The notes: generated from the letters alone by a model not told the origin. DNA of 64,000 bases from Budorcas taxicolor (GCF_023091745.1 NC_068930.1:7152262-7216261); one strand, 5' to 3'; counted from the first letter of the stretch, positions 24,116 through 36,049 are shown. Numbers and translations are program-made.

Positions 24116-25255
24116 AGTCAGTTCAGTTTAGTCGTTCAGTCATGTCTGACTCTTTGCCACCGCATGAATCGCAGCATGCCAGGCCTCCCTGTCCATCACC
24201 AACTCCCAGAGTTCACTCAGATTCACGTCCATCGAGTCGGTGATGCCATTCAGCCATCTCATCCTCTGTCGTCCTCTTTTCCTCCTGCCCCCAATCCCTC
24301 CCAGCATCAGAATCTTTTCCAATGAGTCAACTCTTCACATGAGGTGGCCAAAGTATTGGAGTTTCAGCTTTAGCATCATTCCTTCCTAAGTACACCCACG
24401 GCTGATCTCCTTTAGAATGGACTGGTTGGATCTCCTTTCAGTCCAAGGGACTCTCAAGAGTCTTCTCCAACACCACAGTTCAAAAGCATCAGTTCTTTGG
24501 TGCTCAGCCTTCTTCACAGTCCAACTCTCACATCCATACATGACCACTGGAAAAACCATCGCCTTGACTAGATGGACCTTAATCGGCAAAGTAATGTCTC
24601 TGCTTTTGAATGTGCTATCTAGGTTGGTCATAACTTTTCTTCCAAGGAGTAAGTGTCTTTTAATTTCAAAGCTGCAGTCACCATCTGCAGTGATTTTGAA
24701 GCCCCGCAAAATAAAGTCTGACACTGTTTCCACTATTTCCTCATCTATTTCCAATGATGTGATGGGACTGGTTGCCATGACCTTCGTTTTCTGAATGGTG
24801 AGCTTTAAGCCAACTTTTTCACTCTCCTCTTTCACTTTGATCAAGAGGCTTTTTAGTTCCTCTTCACTTTCTGCCATAAGGGTGGTGTCATCTGCATATC
24901 TGAGGTTATTGATATTTCTCCCGGCAATCTTGATTCCAGCTTGTGCTTGTTCCAGCCCAATGTTTCTCATGATGTACTCTGCATAGAAGTTAAATAAGCA
25001 GGGTGACAATATACAGCCTTGACGCACTCCTTTTCCTATTTGGAACCAGTCTGTTGTTCCATGTCCAGTTCTAACTGTTGCTTCCTGACCTGCATATAGG
25101 TTTCTCAAGAGGCAGGTCAGGTGGTCTGGTATTCCCATCTCTTTAAGAATTTTCCACAGTTTATTGTGATCCAGACAGTCAAAGGCTTTGGCATAGTCAA
25201 TAAAGCAGAAATAGATGTTTTTCTGGAACTCTCTTGCCTTTTTAATGAAATGCTC
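24116..25255 (-). mobile_element. BovB, 5'-truncated, inserted in L1
   Basis: Antisense from the tail repeat (agtcagttcagtttagtcg) to inside the RT (tctcttgccttttt). L1 continues on both sides: inter-ORF text ending 'aataattacttt' at left and 'aaatgctccaaccaaaagac' at right. It carries the longest open RT frame in the window. Confidence 0.94.
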
Positions 25256-25303
25256 CAACCAAAAGACAAAGACTGGCTGAATGGATACTAAAACAATACC
25301 CAT
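24386..25303 (-). pseudogene. BovB reverse transcriptase fragment, 305-codon open frame
   Basis: Partial RTE-type reverse transcriptase. RT motifs in order are FCFIDYAKAFDC (about residues 32-43, metal-binding Asp in motif A), VRQGCILSPCLFNFYAEY (motif B) and NNLRYADDTTL (motif C, catalytic YADD). The post-RT region with MVFPVVMYGCESWTVKKAEH and FELWCWRRLLRV follows. The first 17 or so codons, including the ATG, lie outside BovB and are antisense L1 sequence, so the start is accidental. The endonuclease domain and part of the RT are missing, and the frame ends about 270 bp before the element's 3' end. It is an open remnant, not a gene. Confidence 0.85.
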
Positions 25304-25539
25304 ATATATGCTGTCTATAAGAAACCCACTTCAGACCTAAATATTGAAAGTGAGAGGGTGGAAAAATATATTCCATGCAAATGGGTAGCAAAAGAAAGCT
25401 GGAATAGCAATACTCATATCAGACAAAATAGACTTTAAAATAAAGAAGATTACAAGAGATAAGGAAGGACACTACATGATGATCAAGAGATCAATCCAAG
25501 AGGAAGACATAACATTGTAAATATGCACCCAACACAGGA

Positions 25540-25812
25540 ACTGCTGCTGCTAAGTCACTTCAGTCATGTCCGACTCTGTGTGACCCCAGAGACTGCAGCC
25601 CACCAGGCTCCCCCGTCCCTGGGATTCTCCAGGCAAGAACACTGGAGTGGCTTGCCATTTCCTTCTCCACTGCATGAAAGTGAAAAGTGAAAGTGAAGTC
25701 GCTCAGTCGTGTCCGACTCTTAGCAACCCCATGGACTGCAGCCTACCAGGCTCCTCCACCCATGGGATTTTCCAGGAAAGAGTACTGGAGTGGGTTGCCA
25801 TTGCCTTCTCCA
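25540..25812 (-). mobile_element. Bov-A2 SINE in L1 ORF2
   Basis: Antisense dimer starting with (ctg)n. Flanked by caacacagga at 25530-25539 and 25813-25822. A second copy of this SINE plus the following L1 is at 30181-30904. Confidence 0.95.
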
Positions 25813-27164
25813 CAACACAGGAGCACCTAAATACATAAGACAAACACTAACAGACATAAAAGGAGAAATTGACAGTGAACAATAACAGTAGTAGATTTAA
25901 CACCCCACTTACAGCAATGCAAAGATAATCAAAACAGAAAATTAAGAAGGAAACACATCTTGAATGATACATTAGATGAGATGGACCTCATTGATATCTT
26001 CAGGACATTCCATCCAAATGCAGAAGAATACAACTTCTCAAGTGCACATGAAACATTCTCCAGGAGAGACCACATCTTGGGTCACAAATCAAACCTCAGT
26101 AAATTTAAGAAAATTGAAATCATATCAAGCAACATTTCCAACAACAATGCTATGAGGCTAGATATCAATTACAAGGAAAACACTGTAAGAAATCACAAAC
26201 ACATAGGGATTAAACAATACATTTCTAAATAATGAACAGGTTAATAAGAAATCAAATGGGGAATCAAAATCCTAGAAACAAATGATAATGAAAACATGCC
26301 AACTCAATACCTATGGGATGCAGCAAAAGAAATTCTAAGAGGGAAGTTTATAGCAATAAAACCCTACCTCAATAAACAAGAAAAACATCAAATGGATAAC
26401 ATAACTTTACACCTAAAACAGCTGGGAAAACAAGAACAAAAAACCCCCAAAGTCAGCATAAGGAAAGAAATCATGAAGATCAGAGCAGAAATAAGTGAAA
26501 AAGAAATGAAAGAAACAACAGTAAAGAGTCATAAAACTAAAAGCTGGTTCTTTGAGACGAGAATAAAATTGACATACCTTTTCCAGACTCAGGAAAAAAG
26601 AGAGAAGAATCAAATCAACAAAATTAGAAATGAAAAAGAAGAGGTTGCAAGAGGCAAGGCAGAAAAACAAAGTATTATAAGAGACTTTTAGGAAAAAAAT
26701 ATAGCAATAAAGTGGATAACCTGGAAGAAAAGGACAGATTCTTATAAAAGTTTAATCTTCCAAGACTGGACCCAGATGCAATATAAATTATGAGCAACCC
26801 AGTTATAAGCACTGAAATCAAAACTTTGATCAACAATCTCCCAAAAAACCAAAAGCCCAGGACCAGATGGCTTCACAGGTGAATTCTATCAAACATTTAG
26901 AGAGGATCTAATGCCTATCCTTCTAAAACTATTTCAAAAATTTCAGAGGAAGTAACAATTCCAAACTCATTCTACAAGGCCACTGTCACTCTGATACTAA
27001 AACCAGGCAAAGACAACACAAAATTAGAAAAGTACAGACCAATATCACTGATGAACATAGATGCAAAAACACTCGACAAACTTTTAGCTAACAGAATTCA
27101 ACAACACATTAAAAAGCTAATACACCATGGTCAAGTTGGGGTTATTCCAGGAATGAAAGGATTC

Positions 27165-27354
27165 TTCAGTTCAGTTCAATAGTTCTGTCCCCATGGACTA
27201 TAGCACGCCAGGCTTCCCTGTCCATTACCAACTCCCAGAGCTTACTCACACTCATGTCCATTGAGTCGGTGATGCCATCCAACCATCTCATCCTTTGTCA
27301 CCCCCTTCTCCTCCCACCTTCAATCTTTCCCAACATCAGAATCTTTTCCAATGG
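27165..27354 (-). mobile_element. BovB 3'-end fragment in L1 ORF2
   Basis: About 190 bp antisense BovB (tagcacgccaggcttccctg; caatctttcccaacatcag). L1 ORF2 text is continuous across it (ggaatgaaaggattc before, aatatacacaaatcaatcaa after). Confidence 0.9.
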
Positions 27355-29321
27355 TTCAATATACACAAATCAATCAATGCAAAGTACCATATTAATAAAT
27401 TGAAAGATAAAAACCTATGATAATCTCAATAGATGCAGAAAAAGCCTTTGACAAAATTCAGCACCCATTTATGTTAATAACTCTTCAAAAAATTGGCATA
27501 GAAGAAAACTATCTCAACATAGTAAAGACCATATATGATAAGCATGCAGCAAACATTATTCTAGGTGGTGAAAAACTGAAAACATTCCCTCTAAGATCAG
27601 GAACAAGACAAGGGTGTCTACTGTTACCACTATTATTCAACATAGTTTTGGATGTCCTAGCTACAGCAATCAGAGAAAAAAAGAAATAAAAGGAATCAAG
27701 ATAGGAATAGAAGAAGTAAAGCTCTCACTGTTTGCAGGTGACATGAAAATATACATAAAAACCCTAAAGATATTATACAAAATTACTAGAGCTAATCAGT
27801 GAATTTAGCAAAGTCACATAATACAAAATCAATACACAGAAATCACTTGCATTCCTTTATACTAACAATGAAAATCAGAAAGGGAAATTAAAGAATCAAT
27901 ACCATATCCCACTGCAACAAAAAGTATAAAAAATCTAGGAATAAACTTACCTAAGGAGACAAAAGACCTATATACAGAAAATTATAAGACACTGATATAA
28001 GAAATCAAAGACAACATAAACAGATGGAGAGATATTCTATGTTCCTGGGTAGGAAGAATCAATATTGTGAAAATGACTATGCTACCAAATACATTCTACA
28101 GACTCAATGCAATCCCTATCAAATTACCAATGTCATTTTTTTACAGAACTAGAACAAAAAGTTTCACAGTTCATGTGGAAACACAAAAGATCCTGAATAA
28201 CCAAAGCAGTCTTGAGAAAGAAGAATGGAGCTGGAAAAATCAACCTTCCTGACTTCAGATTATAATAAAAAGCTACAGTCATCAAGACAATATGGTGCTG
28301 GCACAAAAACAGAACTATAGACCAATGGAACAAGATAGAAAGCCCAGAAATAAACATGCACCTGTGGATACCTTATTTTTGACAAAAGAGGCAAGAATAT
28401 ACAATGGAGTAAAGACAACCTCTTCAATAAGTGATGCTGGGAAAACTGGACATCTACATTTAAAAAACTGAAATTAGAACACTTCCTAACACCATACACA
28501 GTGATAAACTCAAAATGGATTAAAGACATAAATGTAAGATCATAAACTATAAATCTCTTAGAGGAAAACATAGACAGAACCCTTGTTGATACAAATCAAA
28601 GAAAGATCCTCTATGAATCGCCTCCTAGAGTAATAGAAATAAAACAAAATTAAACAAGTGGGACCTGATGAAGTGTAAAAGATTTTGCACAGCAAAGGAA
28701 ACTATATATAAAGTGGAAAGACAACCCTTGGAATGGGAGAAAATAACAGCAAATGAAACAACTGACAAAGGATTAATTTCCAAAATATACAATCAGTTCC
28801 GATATACCACTCAATACCAGAGAAAACAAACAACCCAATAAAAAAGTGGGAAAAAGACCTAAACAGCTATTTCTCCAAAGAAGACATACATAAGGCTAAC
28901 AAACACGTGAAAAGATGCTCACATCACTCATTATTAGAGAAATGCTAACCAAAACTACAGTGAGATATCATCTCACATCAGTCAGAGTGGCCATCATCAA
29001 AAAGTCTACATACAACAAATGCTGGAAAGGGTGTGGAGAAGAGGGAATATTCTTGCACTGTTGGTGGGAATATAAATTGATACAGGTACTATGGAAGATG
29101 ATATGGGGAATCCTTAAAAAACCAGGAATAAAACCACCATATGACCCAGCAATCCAACTCCTAACATATACCCTGAGCAAACCAAAATTGAAAAAGTCAT
29201 ATGTACCCCAATGTTCATTGCAACACTATTTACAATAGTTAGAACATGGAAGCAACCTAGATTTCCACTGACAGATGAATGTATCAAGAAGTTGTGGTAT
29301 ATATATATACAATGGAATATT

Positions 29322-30180
29322 CAGTTCAGTTCAGTCGCTCAGGCATGTCCAACTCTTTGCGACCCCATGAACTGCAGCACACCAAGCCTCCCTCTCCATC
29401 ACGAACTCCCAGAGCTTACCCAAACCCATGTCCATTGTGTTGGTGATGCATCCAACCATCTCATCCTCTGTCTTCCCTTTCTCCTCCTTCCCTCAATCTT
29501 TCCCAGCATCAGGGTCTTTTCCAATGAGTCAGGTCTTCGCATCAGGTGGCCAAGTATTGGAGTTTCAGCTTCAACATCAGTCCCTCCAATGAATACCCAG
29601 GACTGATCTCCTTTAGGATGGACTGGTTGGATCTCCTTGCAGCCCAAGGGACTCTCAAGAGTCTTCTCCAACACCACAGTTCAAAAGCATCAATTCTTCG
29701 CCACTCACCTTTCTTTATAGTCCAACTCTCACATCCATACATGACCACTGGAAAAACCATAGCCTTAACTAGACGGATCTTTGTTGGCAAAGTGATATCT
29801 CTACTTTTGAATATGCTATCTAGGTTGGTCATAACTTTCCTTCCAAGGAGCAAGCATCTTTTAATTTCATGACTGCAGTCACCATCTGCAGTGATTTTGG
29901 AGCCCAGAAAGATAAAGTCAGCCACTATTTCCACTGTTTCCCCATCTATTTCCCATGAAGTGATGGGACTAGATGCCATGATCTTCATTTTCTGAATGTT
30001 GAGCTTTAAGCCTTTTTCACTCTCCTCTTTTACTTTCATCAAGAGGCTTTTTAGTTCCTCTTCACTTTCTGCCATAAGGGTGGTGTCACCTGCGTATCTG
30101 AGGTTATTGATATTTCTCCCGGCAATCTAGATTCCAGCTTGTGCTTCTTCCAGCCCAGCGTTTGTCATGACGTAATCTGC
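29322..30180 (-). mobile_element. BovB, 3' part, ending at a rearrangement junction
   Basis: Antisense from the tail (cagttcagttcagtcgctc) through the RT to '...atgacgtaatctgc'. The minus strand at 29542-30075 encodes 177 open codons (SWEIDGETVEIVADFIFLGS; MVFPVVMYGCESW). It stops inside the RT at a point where a Bov-A2 (ctg)n begins. About 100 bp of its end (30078-30180) is repeated at the start of the next BovB piece (30905 on). Confidence 0.92.
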
Positions 30181-30457
30181 TGCTGCTGCTGCTGCTGCTA
30201 GGTCACTTCAATTGTGTCCGACTCTGTGTGACCCCAGAGACTGCAGCCCACCAGGCTCCCCCGTCCCTGGGATTCTCCAGGCAAGAACACTGGAGTGGCT
30301 TGCCATTTCCTTCTCCACTGCATGAAAGTGAAAAGTGAAAGTGAAAGTGAAGTCGTGTCCGACTCTTAGCGACCCCATGGACTGCAGCCTACCAAACTCT
30401 TCCCATAGGGATTTTCCAGGCAAGAGTACTGGAGTGGGTTGCCATTGCCTTCTCCAA
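30181..30457 (-). mobile_element. Bov-A2 SINE (second copy of 25540-25812)
   Basis: Same orientation and same right-hand L1 junction (ttctcc, then aacacaggagcacc) as the SINE at 25540. The left target duplication seen there is absent here; BovB meets the (ctg)n directly. Confidence 0.93.
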
Positions 30458-30904
30458 AACACAGGAGCACCTCAATACATAAGACAAACACTAACAGACA
30501 TAAAAGGAGAAATTGACAGTGAACAATAACAGTAATAGATTTAACACCCCACTTACAGCAATGCAAAGATAATCAAAACAGAAAATTAATAAGGAAACAT
30601 GTCTTAAATGATACATTAGATGAGATGGACCTCATTGATATCTTCAGGACATCCCATCCGGATGCAGAAGAATACGACTTCTTAAGTGCACATGAAACAT
30701 TCTCCAGGAGAGACCACATCTTGGGTCACAAATCAAACCTCAGTAAATTTAAGAAAATTGAAATCATATCAAGCAACATTTCCAACAACAATGCTATGAG
30801 TCTGGATATCAATTACAAGAAAAACACTGTGAAAAATCACAGACACATAGGGATTAAACAATACATTTCTAAATAATGAACAGGTTACTAAAGAAATCAA
30901 ATGG
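30458..30904 (+). mobile_element. L1 ORF2 endonuclease fragment (duplicate of 25813-26262)
   Basis: Nearly identical to the L1 sequence after the first Bov-A2, including the translated stretch MDLIDIFRTSHPDAEEYDF at 30625-30876. By eye only a few percent of bases differ. It ends abruptly in 'aaatcaaatggg', where BovB resumes. Confidence 0.92.
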
Positions 30905-31771
30905 GTGGTATCATCTGCATATCTGAGGTTATTGGTATTTCTCCTGGCAATCTTCATTCCAGCTTGTGCTTCCTCCAGCCCAGCGTTTTTCACGATGTAC
31001 TCTGCATTTAAGTTAAATAAGCACGGTGACAATATACAGCCTTGACATACTCCTTTTCCTATTTGCAACCAGTCTGTTGTTCCATGTCCAGTTCTAACTG
31101 TTGCTTCTTGACCTGTATATAGGTTTCTCAAGAGGCAGGTCAGGTGGTCTGGTATTCCCATCTCTTCCAGAATTTTCCACAGTTTATTGTGATCCACACA
31201 GTCAAAGGCTTTGGCATAGTCAATAAAGCAGAAATAGATGTGTTTCTGGAACTCTCTTGCTTTTTCCATTATCCAGCGGATGTTGGCAATTTGATCTCTG
31301 GTTCCTCTGCCTTTTCTAAAACCAGCTTGAATATCTGGAAGTTCACGGTTCATGTATTGCTGAAGCCTGGCTTGGAGAATTTTGAGCAATACTTTACTTG
31401 CATGTGAGATGAGTGCAACTGTGCAGTAGTTTGAGCATTCTTTGGCATTGCCTTTCTTTGGGATTGGAATGAAAACTGACCTTTTCCAGTCCTGTTGCCA
31501 TTGCTGAGTTTTACAATTTGCTGACTTATTGAGTGCAGCACTTTCACAGCATCATCTTTCAGGATTTGAAATAGCTCAACTGGAATTCCATCACCTCCAC
31601 TAGCTTTGTTTGTAGTGATGCTTCCTAAGGCCCACTTGACTTCACATTCCAGGATGTCTGGCTCTAGATGAGTGATCACACCATCATGATTATCTGGATC
31701 ATGAAGCTCTTTTTTGTACAGTTCTTCTGTGTATTCTTGCCACCTCTTCTTAATATCTTATGCTTCTGTTA
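30905..31771 (-). mobile_element. BovB, middle part
   Basis: Antisense RT and pre-RT region. The minus strand at 30769-31389 contains MLKILQARLQQYMNRELPD, FCFIDYAKAFDCVDHNKLWK and a YADDTT motif; 31350-31679 contains ITTNKASGGDGIPVELFQIL. It overlaps the previous BovB piece by about 100 bp of BovB sequence and ends within the pre-RT region. Together with 29322-30180 it would make one 5'-truncated BovB but for the 0.72-kb insert and overlap. Confidence 0.92.
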
Positions 31772-31965
31772 GCTATAATCCTAAATGCAGTGGGAAATTG
31801 TTTTGAAGCATCTAATACTTACTCTTTTATAGTAGGAAATTCTTACTAACAAAATTCATAGAAATTCAAAAGAAATTACCTGGACACTATAAACAGAAAA
31901 GAATGATGAATATTCCAAGTAGGATCCAAAATAGAAATGATACAGAGCAATATAAGGTCTTTCCA
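31772..31965. other. No gene
   Basis: Short AT-rich spacer; L1 does not resume here. Confidence 0.5.
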
Positions 31966-32312
31966 GGTGGTGGTGGTGGTGGTGGTGGTGGTTTAGTCAC
32001 TAAGTTGTGTTCGACTCTTGAGACCCCAAAGACTAGCCTGCAAGGCTCCTTTGTCCATGGGATTCTCTATGCAAGAATACTGGAGTGGGTTACCAATCCC
32101 TTCTCCACATGTGGTGCTAGTGATAAAGAAGCCATCTGCCAATGCAGGAGACATAAGAGATGCAGGTTCAATACCTGGGTCAAGAAGATCCCCTGGAGGA
32201 GGGCATGGCAACCCACTCCAGTATTCTTGCCCAAAGGATCCCATGCACAGAGGAGCCTGGCTATGGTCACAAAGAATTGGACATGAATGAAACAAGTTAG
32301 CACACACACAAA
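31966..32312. mobile_element. Head-to-head pair of Bov-tA SINE parts (fold-back)
   Basis: 31966-32105 is antisense Bov-tA (after a (tgg)n run at 31968-31993). 32108-32312 is sense Bov-tA (agatgcaggttcaatacctg, then gcatggcaacccactccagt). The shared SINE text forms an inverted repeat. Flanks agcaatata at about 31947 and 32311 may be a target duplication for the whole unit. Confidence 0.85.
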
Positions 32313-32371
32313 GCAATATAAAAAAGAATGAAAATTGAAAAACCAAAAACCACTCTTAGAAAAGTGGACCA

Positions 32372-32492
32372 GGGAATTCCTGGTCCAGTGGTTAGCATTC
32401 AGTGCTTTCACTGTTGTGGGCCTGGGTTTAATACCTGGTCCTGAAAGATCCTGAAAGCCATGTGTCATGGCCAAATAAATAAATAAATAATC
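32372..32492 (+). mobile_element. CHR-type tRNA-Glu SINE
   Basis: Sense copy: 'gggaattcctggtccagtgg' (A box side), 'tgggtttaatacctggtc' (decayed B box), 'catggcca' and an (aaat)n tail at 32475-32491. Matches the cetartiodactyl CHR pattern. Confidence 0.82.
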
Positions 32493-33989
32493 TGAGGAAG
32501 GTAGAAATTAAAAGGAATAAAAATGAGTCAAATTTCTCTCTGCTAATATAATGAATGGTCTGTGTTTGCAGTTTAAGTCTAGAAATGTCTCACTTACATG
32601 AGGGAAAGCCCACAAAGAGAAGGTATGCAAATGCCTAGCAGTTGAATTTTCTCTTCTGCCTTTAAGGCACAAAACTCAGGTGCAGGAGTATAGTTTGGCC
32701 ACCCCAGTTTTGTTTGGCACAGTCTGTTGGCACCTGGTTATGCAGGCCTGCTTGTTCAATACAGAAATCATAGCCAAGTATATTTAAAGGGAAAATATCA
32801 TTTATAAATGGTACATCTTAAATTCACAATCCAATACCAAAACATTTGAGGAGAATTGTTTAACTCAGCTAATCTTTGACAGTGATGGAAGCCAAGAGCT
32901 GTTCCAGAGAGAATTGGCAGGGGAAGTTAAAGGGGTGAATTCAGGGTCCTGGGTGATGAGGATCGTTATTTGTTGTTATTTTATTATAATTCTACATGCT
33001 GTGAATACGGAGATTGAGCCTGAGAAGAAACAGGAAGCACTGAACCTTCAGGAATTTAGCCTTGTCCCTCCTTTAGTGTTGCAAGTCTTCCAGATATCAG
33101 GGCTGGATGGGAAGACAGAAAAGGCTCCTCCACACAGCTAGAGCTTTCTTGCTTGCCCTTCCCCCTGGGCTTTATTGTCCTTAATTCTCTTACATCTTAC
33201 ATCTGAGCTTTATGTCCTTACATCTCCAGGCCAATTGTACAAGCTTTGGAGATATGCTTGTCTCCTGCAGCAGAAATGCCTGAATGTGTGTGTTTCTCTC
33301 TGCCATTACTCAGGCTCCCAGCCACTTGCTGTTGGCCTGGGTCATGCCATGTTCCAGGCATTGGATGTGGACGTAAAGAAGGCCCAGGCCTCTCCATCAG
33401 AGTGGCCACCTCCAGGATGGTTGGGAGGAGGTGGGAAGAATGTCGCTGTTGTGTTATGTATCAGTCACAATAGTGGTAAGAAAATACACACACTCTGTGT
33501 TCATCTGCTAGAAACTATGTGTCAGAGTGTGACTGTGTAGGTGGCTAGGGAATCCACCAGAGTGAAACCAGGTCCTGCATCTTAGGGGATCAAGAGGAAA
33601 GAGAGAGAGGACCTATATGTACAGGCTTCAGGGACATCTTAGGAAATGTGTGCATGAAAAATTTGTCAGTAAAGCCTACCTTTTCCTCATAGTAACTGGG
33701 TTTGAAGTTTCTATAAACCTTCACAGGTATATTTCAATTTACATAAGGATTCCCTCAGCATGTTTTCAAAAACCTTGGAAAAAAGATTCATTTATGATTG
33801 TGCCTGCTCTGAACTCTTCAAAATAATCTTTTATTTGAATCAGGGAGGAATCATGCACCCAAGGATGGAGGAAACCTGCTAGAGCAGCTGTGGGCCATGG
33901 TGCAACATTTAGCCGCCTCTCTGTCTGTAACTGAGTACACAAGGGGGCATACTTCAGGAGGAAGGGTGCATACCAAAAAGGGAGTACAA
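32493..33989. other. No supported gene
   Basis: 1.5 kb without recognised repeats. Small frames at 32914-33540 have no recognisable product. I found no splice or coding pattern I trust. Confidence 0.45.
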
Positions 33990-34284
33990 TAAGGATATTG
34001 CTGCCATTTATGTCAGAGAATGTTCCGCCTTTGTTTTCCATTAAGGGTTTTATAATATCCAGGCTTACATTTAGATATTTAATCAATTTTGAGTTTATAT
34101 TGTTTTATAGTGTTACGGGGTGTTCTAATTTCATTTACTTACATGTAGCTTTCTGGTTTTCCCAGGCCACTTCTTGATGGAACTGTCTTTTTCCTGTTGT
34201 GTATTCTTGCATCTTTGGTCATAGATTAGTTGACCATAGTTGTGTGAGTTTATCTCTGGACTTCCTATCCTGTTCCATAGATTT

Positions 34285-34500
34285 TTTTTTTTTTTACTTT
34301 ACAATATTGTACTGGTTTTGCCACACATCAACATGAATCTGCCACGGGTGTACATGTGTTCCCAATCCTGAATCCCCCTCCCACCTCCCCCCCACACCAT
34401 CCCTCCAGGTCATCCCAGTACACCAGCCCCAAGCATCCTGCACCCTGCATCGAACCTAGACTGGCAATTCGTTTCTTATATGATATTATACATGTTTCAA
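34285..34500 (-). mobile_element. Short L1 3' UTR tail nested in older L1
   Basis: Poly(T) followed by antisense L1 3' UTR (ttgccacacatcaacatgaa; caccagccccaagcatcctg). Flanked by a perfect 14-bp duplication, tgttccatagattt, at 34271-34284 and 34501-34514. Confidence 0.95.
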
Positions 34501-35399
34501 TGTTCCATAGATTTATATTTCTCTTTTTGTGGTGGTGCCATAGTGCTTTGAATACTGTAGCTTTGTAGTATACTTTGAAGTCAGGAAGCCTGATTCCTCC
34601 AATTCCGTTGTTTTTCTTTCTCAAGATTGCCATAGCAATCTTGCCAAAGATTTATTTGGGGTCTTTCCTGTTCCCATACAGTTTATAAAATGTGTTGTTC
34701 TAATTCTGTGAAAAATGCCTTTGGTAATTTGATAGGGATTGTATTTAATCTGTAGATTGCTTTGGGTAGTGTAGTTATTTTGACAATATTGATTCTTCTA
34801 ATCTAAGAGGATGGTATATCTCACCATCTGTTTATACCATCTTTGATATCTTTCATCAGTATTTTATAGTTTTCTGAGTACAGGTTTTCTGGTTCATCTC
34901 TGCACCCTGCATTGAACAAAAACAAAAATAAACTAATAAGACATAATTAAATTTAAATGCTTTTGTACAGCAAAGGAACCCATAAACAAAATGAAAAGAA
35001 AACTCACAGAATGGGAGAAAATATTTGCAAACAGAGCGACTGGCAAAGGGTCCAAAATATGCAAATAGCTAATGCAACCCAATATCAGAAAAAAAAACCC
35101 AATCATAAAATGAGCTGAAAATATAAATAAATATCTCTCCAAAGAAGGCGTATGGATAGCCAAAATAGACATGAAAAGATGCTCAACATCACTAATTTTT
35201 AGAGAAATGGAAATTATAGTGTAATATCACTTCACACCAGGCAGAATGGCCATCATTCACCTGCACTGTTGATAGGAGTATAAATTGGTACAGCCACTGT
35301 GGAGAACAGTATGGAGGTTCCTTAAAAACCTAAAATTAGAATTATCATATAATCCAGCAATCCCACTTCTGGGCATATATCTAGAGATAACCATAAGTC

Positions 35400-35515
35400 A
35401 AAAGGACATATGTACTATATACATATACAATACTATATATACATATATATATATACTATACATATATATATATATACTATATATACAGTACTATATACAA
35501 TAATCAGAATATGGA
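35400..35515. repeat. AT-rich simple repeat in L1
   Basis: Imperfect (tata/tatac)n replacing normal L1 ORF2 text. It probably expanded after insertion. Confidence 0.8.
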
Positions 35516-35666
35516 AGCAATCTAAACGCCCACTGACAAGTTAATGGTATTACTCAGCCATTAAAAAGAACTAAATAATGCTGTTTTCAGCAACATGGAT
35601 GGACGTAGAAGTTTCATACTGAGTGAATTAAGTCAGATATCGAAAGAAAACCATTATATGATATTT

Positions 35667-35884
35667 GTTATGTTGTTGTTTATTCACTAAGTTGTGTCTG
35701 ACTCTTTTGCTACGCTATGGACTGTAGCTTGCCAGGCCTTTCTGTCCATGGGATTTCCCAGGCAAGAATACTGGAGTGTGTTGCCATTTCCTTCTCCAGG
35801 GGATCTTCCTGATGCAGGGATCTGGCCAGCATCTCCCTCATTAGCAGGCAGATTCTTTACCACTGAGCTGCCTGGAAAGCCCAA
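35667..35884 (-). mobile_element. Bov-tA SINE in L1
   Basis: Antisense copy from 'ttattcactaagttgtgtc' to 'gagctgcctggaaagccc'. Candidate flanking duplication: gatatt(t/g) at about 35660 and 35885. Confidence 0.92.
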
Positions 35885-36049
35885 GATATTGCTTATATTC
35901 AAATCTAAAAGAAAAAAAAAGAGTACAAATGAACTTATTTATAAACAGAAATAGACTCACAGACATAGAAAACAAACTGATGGTCACCAAAGGCAAAAGG
36001 GGAGGGGGAAGGATAAATTAAGAGATTGGGATTAACATATACACACACT

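Larger units (their letters stand above)
23409..29321 (+). mobile_element. L1 body of the U6/L1 chimera, interrupted several times
   Basis: Starts within ORF1 (ggatcagtgagctggaag; coiled-coil and RNA-binding parts to about 24060), passes the inter-ORF region and the ORF2 endonuclease (25256-25539 and 25813-26232, DLIDIFRTFHPNAEEYNF), then RT (27417-27689 encodes IISIDAEKAFDKIQHPFM and SGTRQGCLLLPLLFNIVLDVL), and ends near the ORF2 C terminus (29211-29320). It is split by BovB (24116-25255), Bov-A2 (25540-25812) and a BovB fragment (27165-27354). The ORF2 end and 3' UTR are missing; the sequence stops where another BovB begins. It carries many stops. Confidence 0.92.

Noticed and set aside
30179..30200. 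CTG trinucleotide expansion locus
   Set aside because: It is the normal (CTG/CAG)n end of a Bov-A2 SINE; the same feature ends the other Bov-A2 copies.
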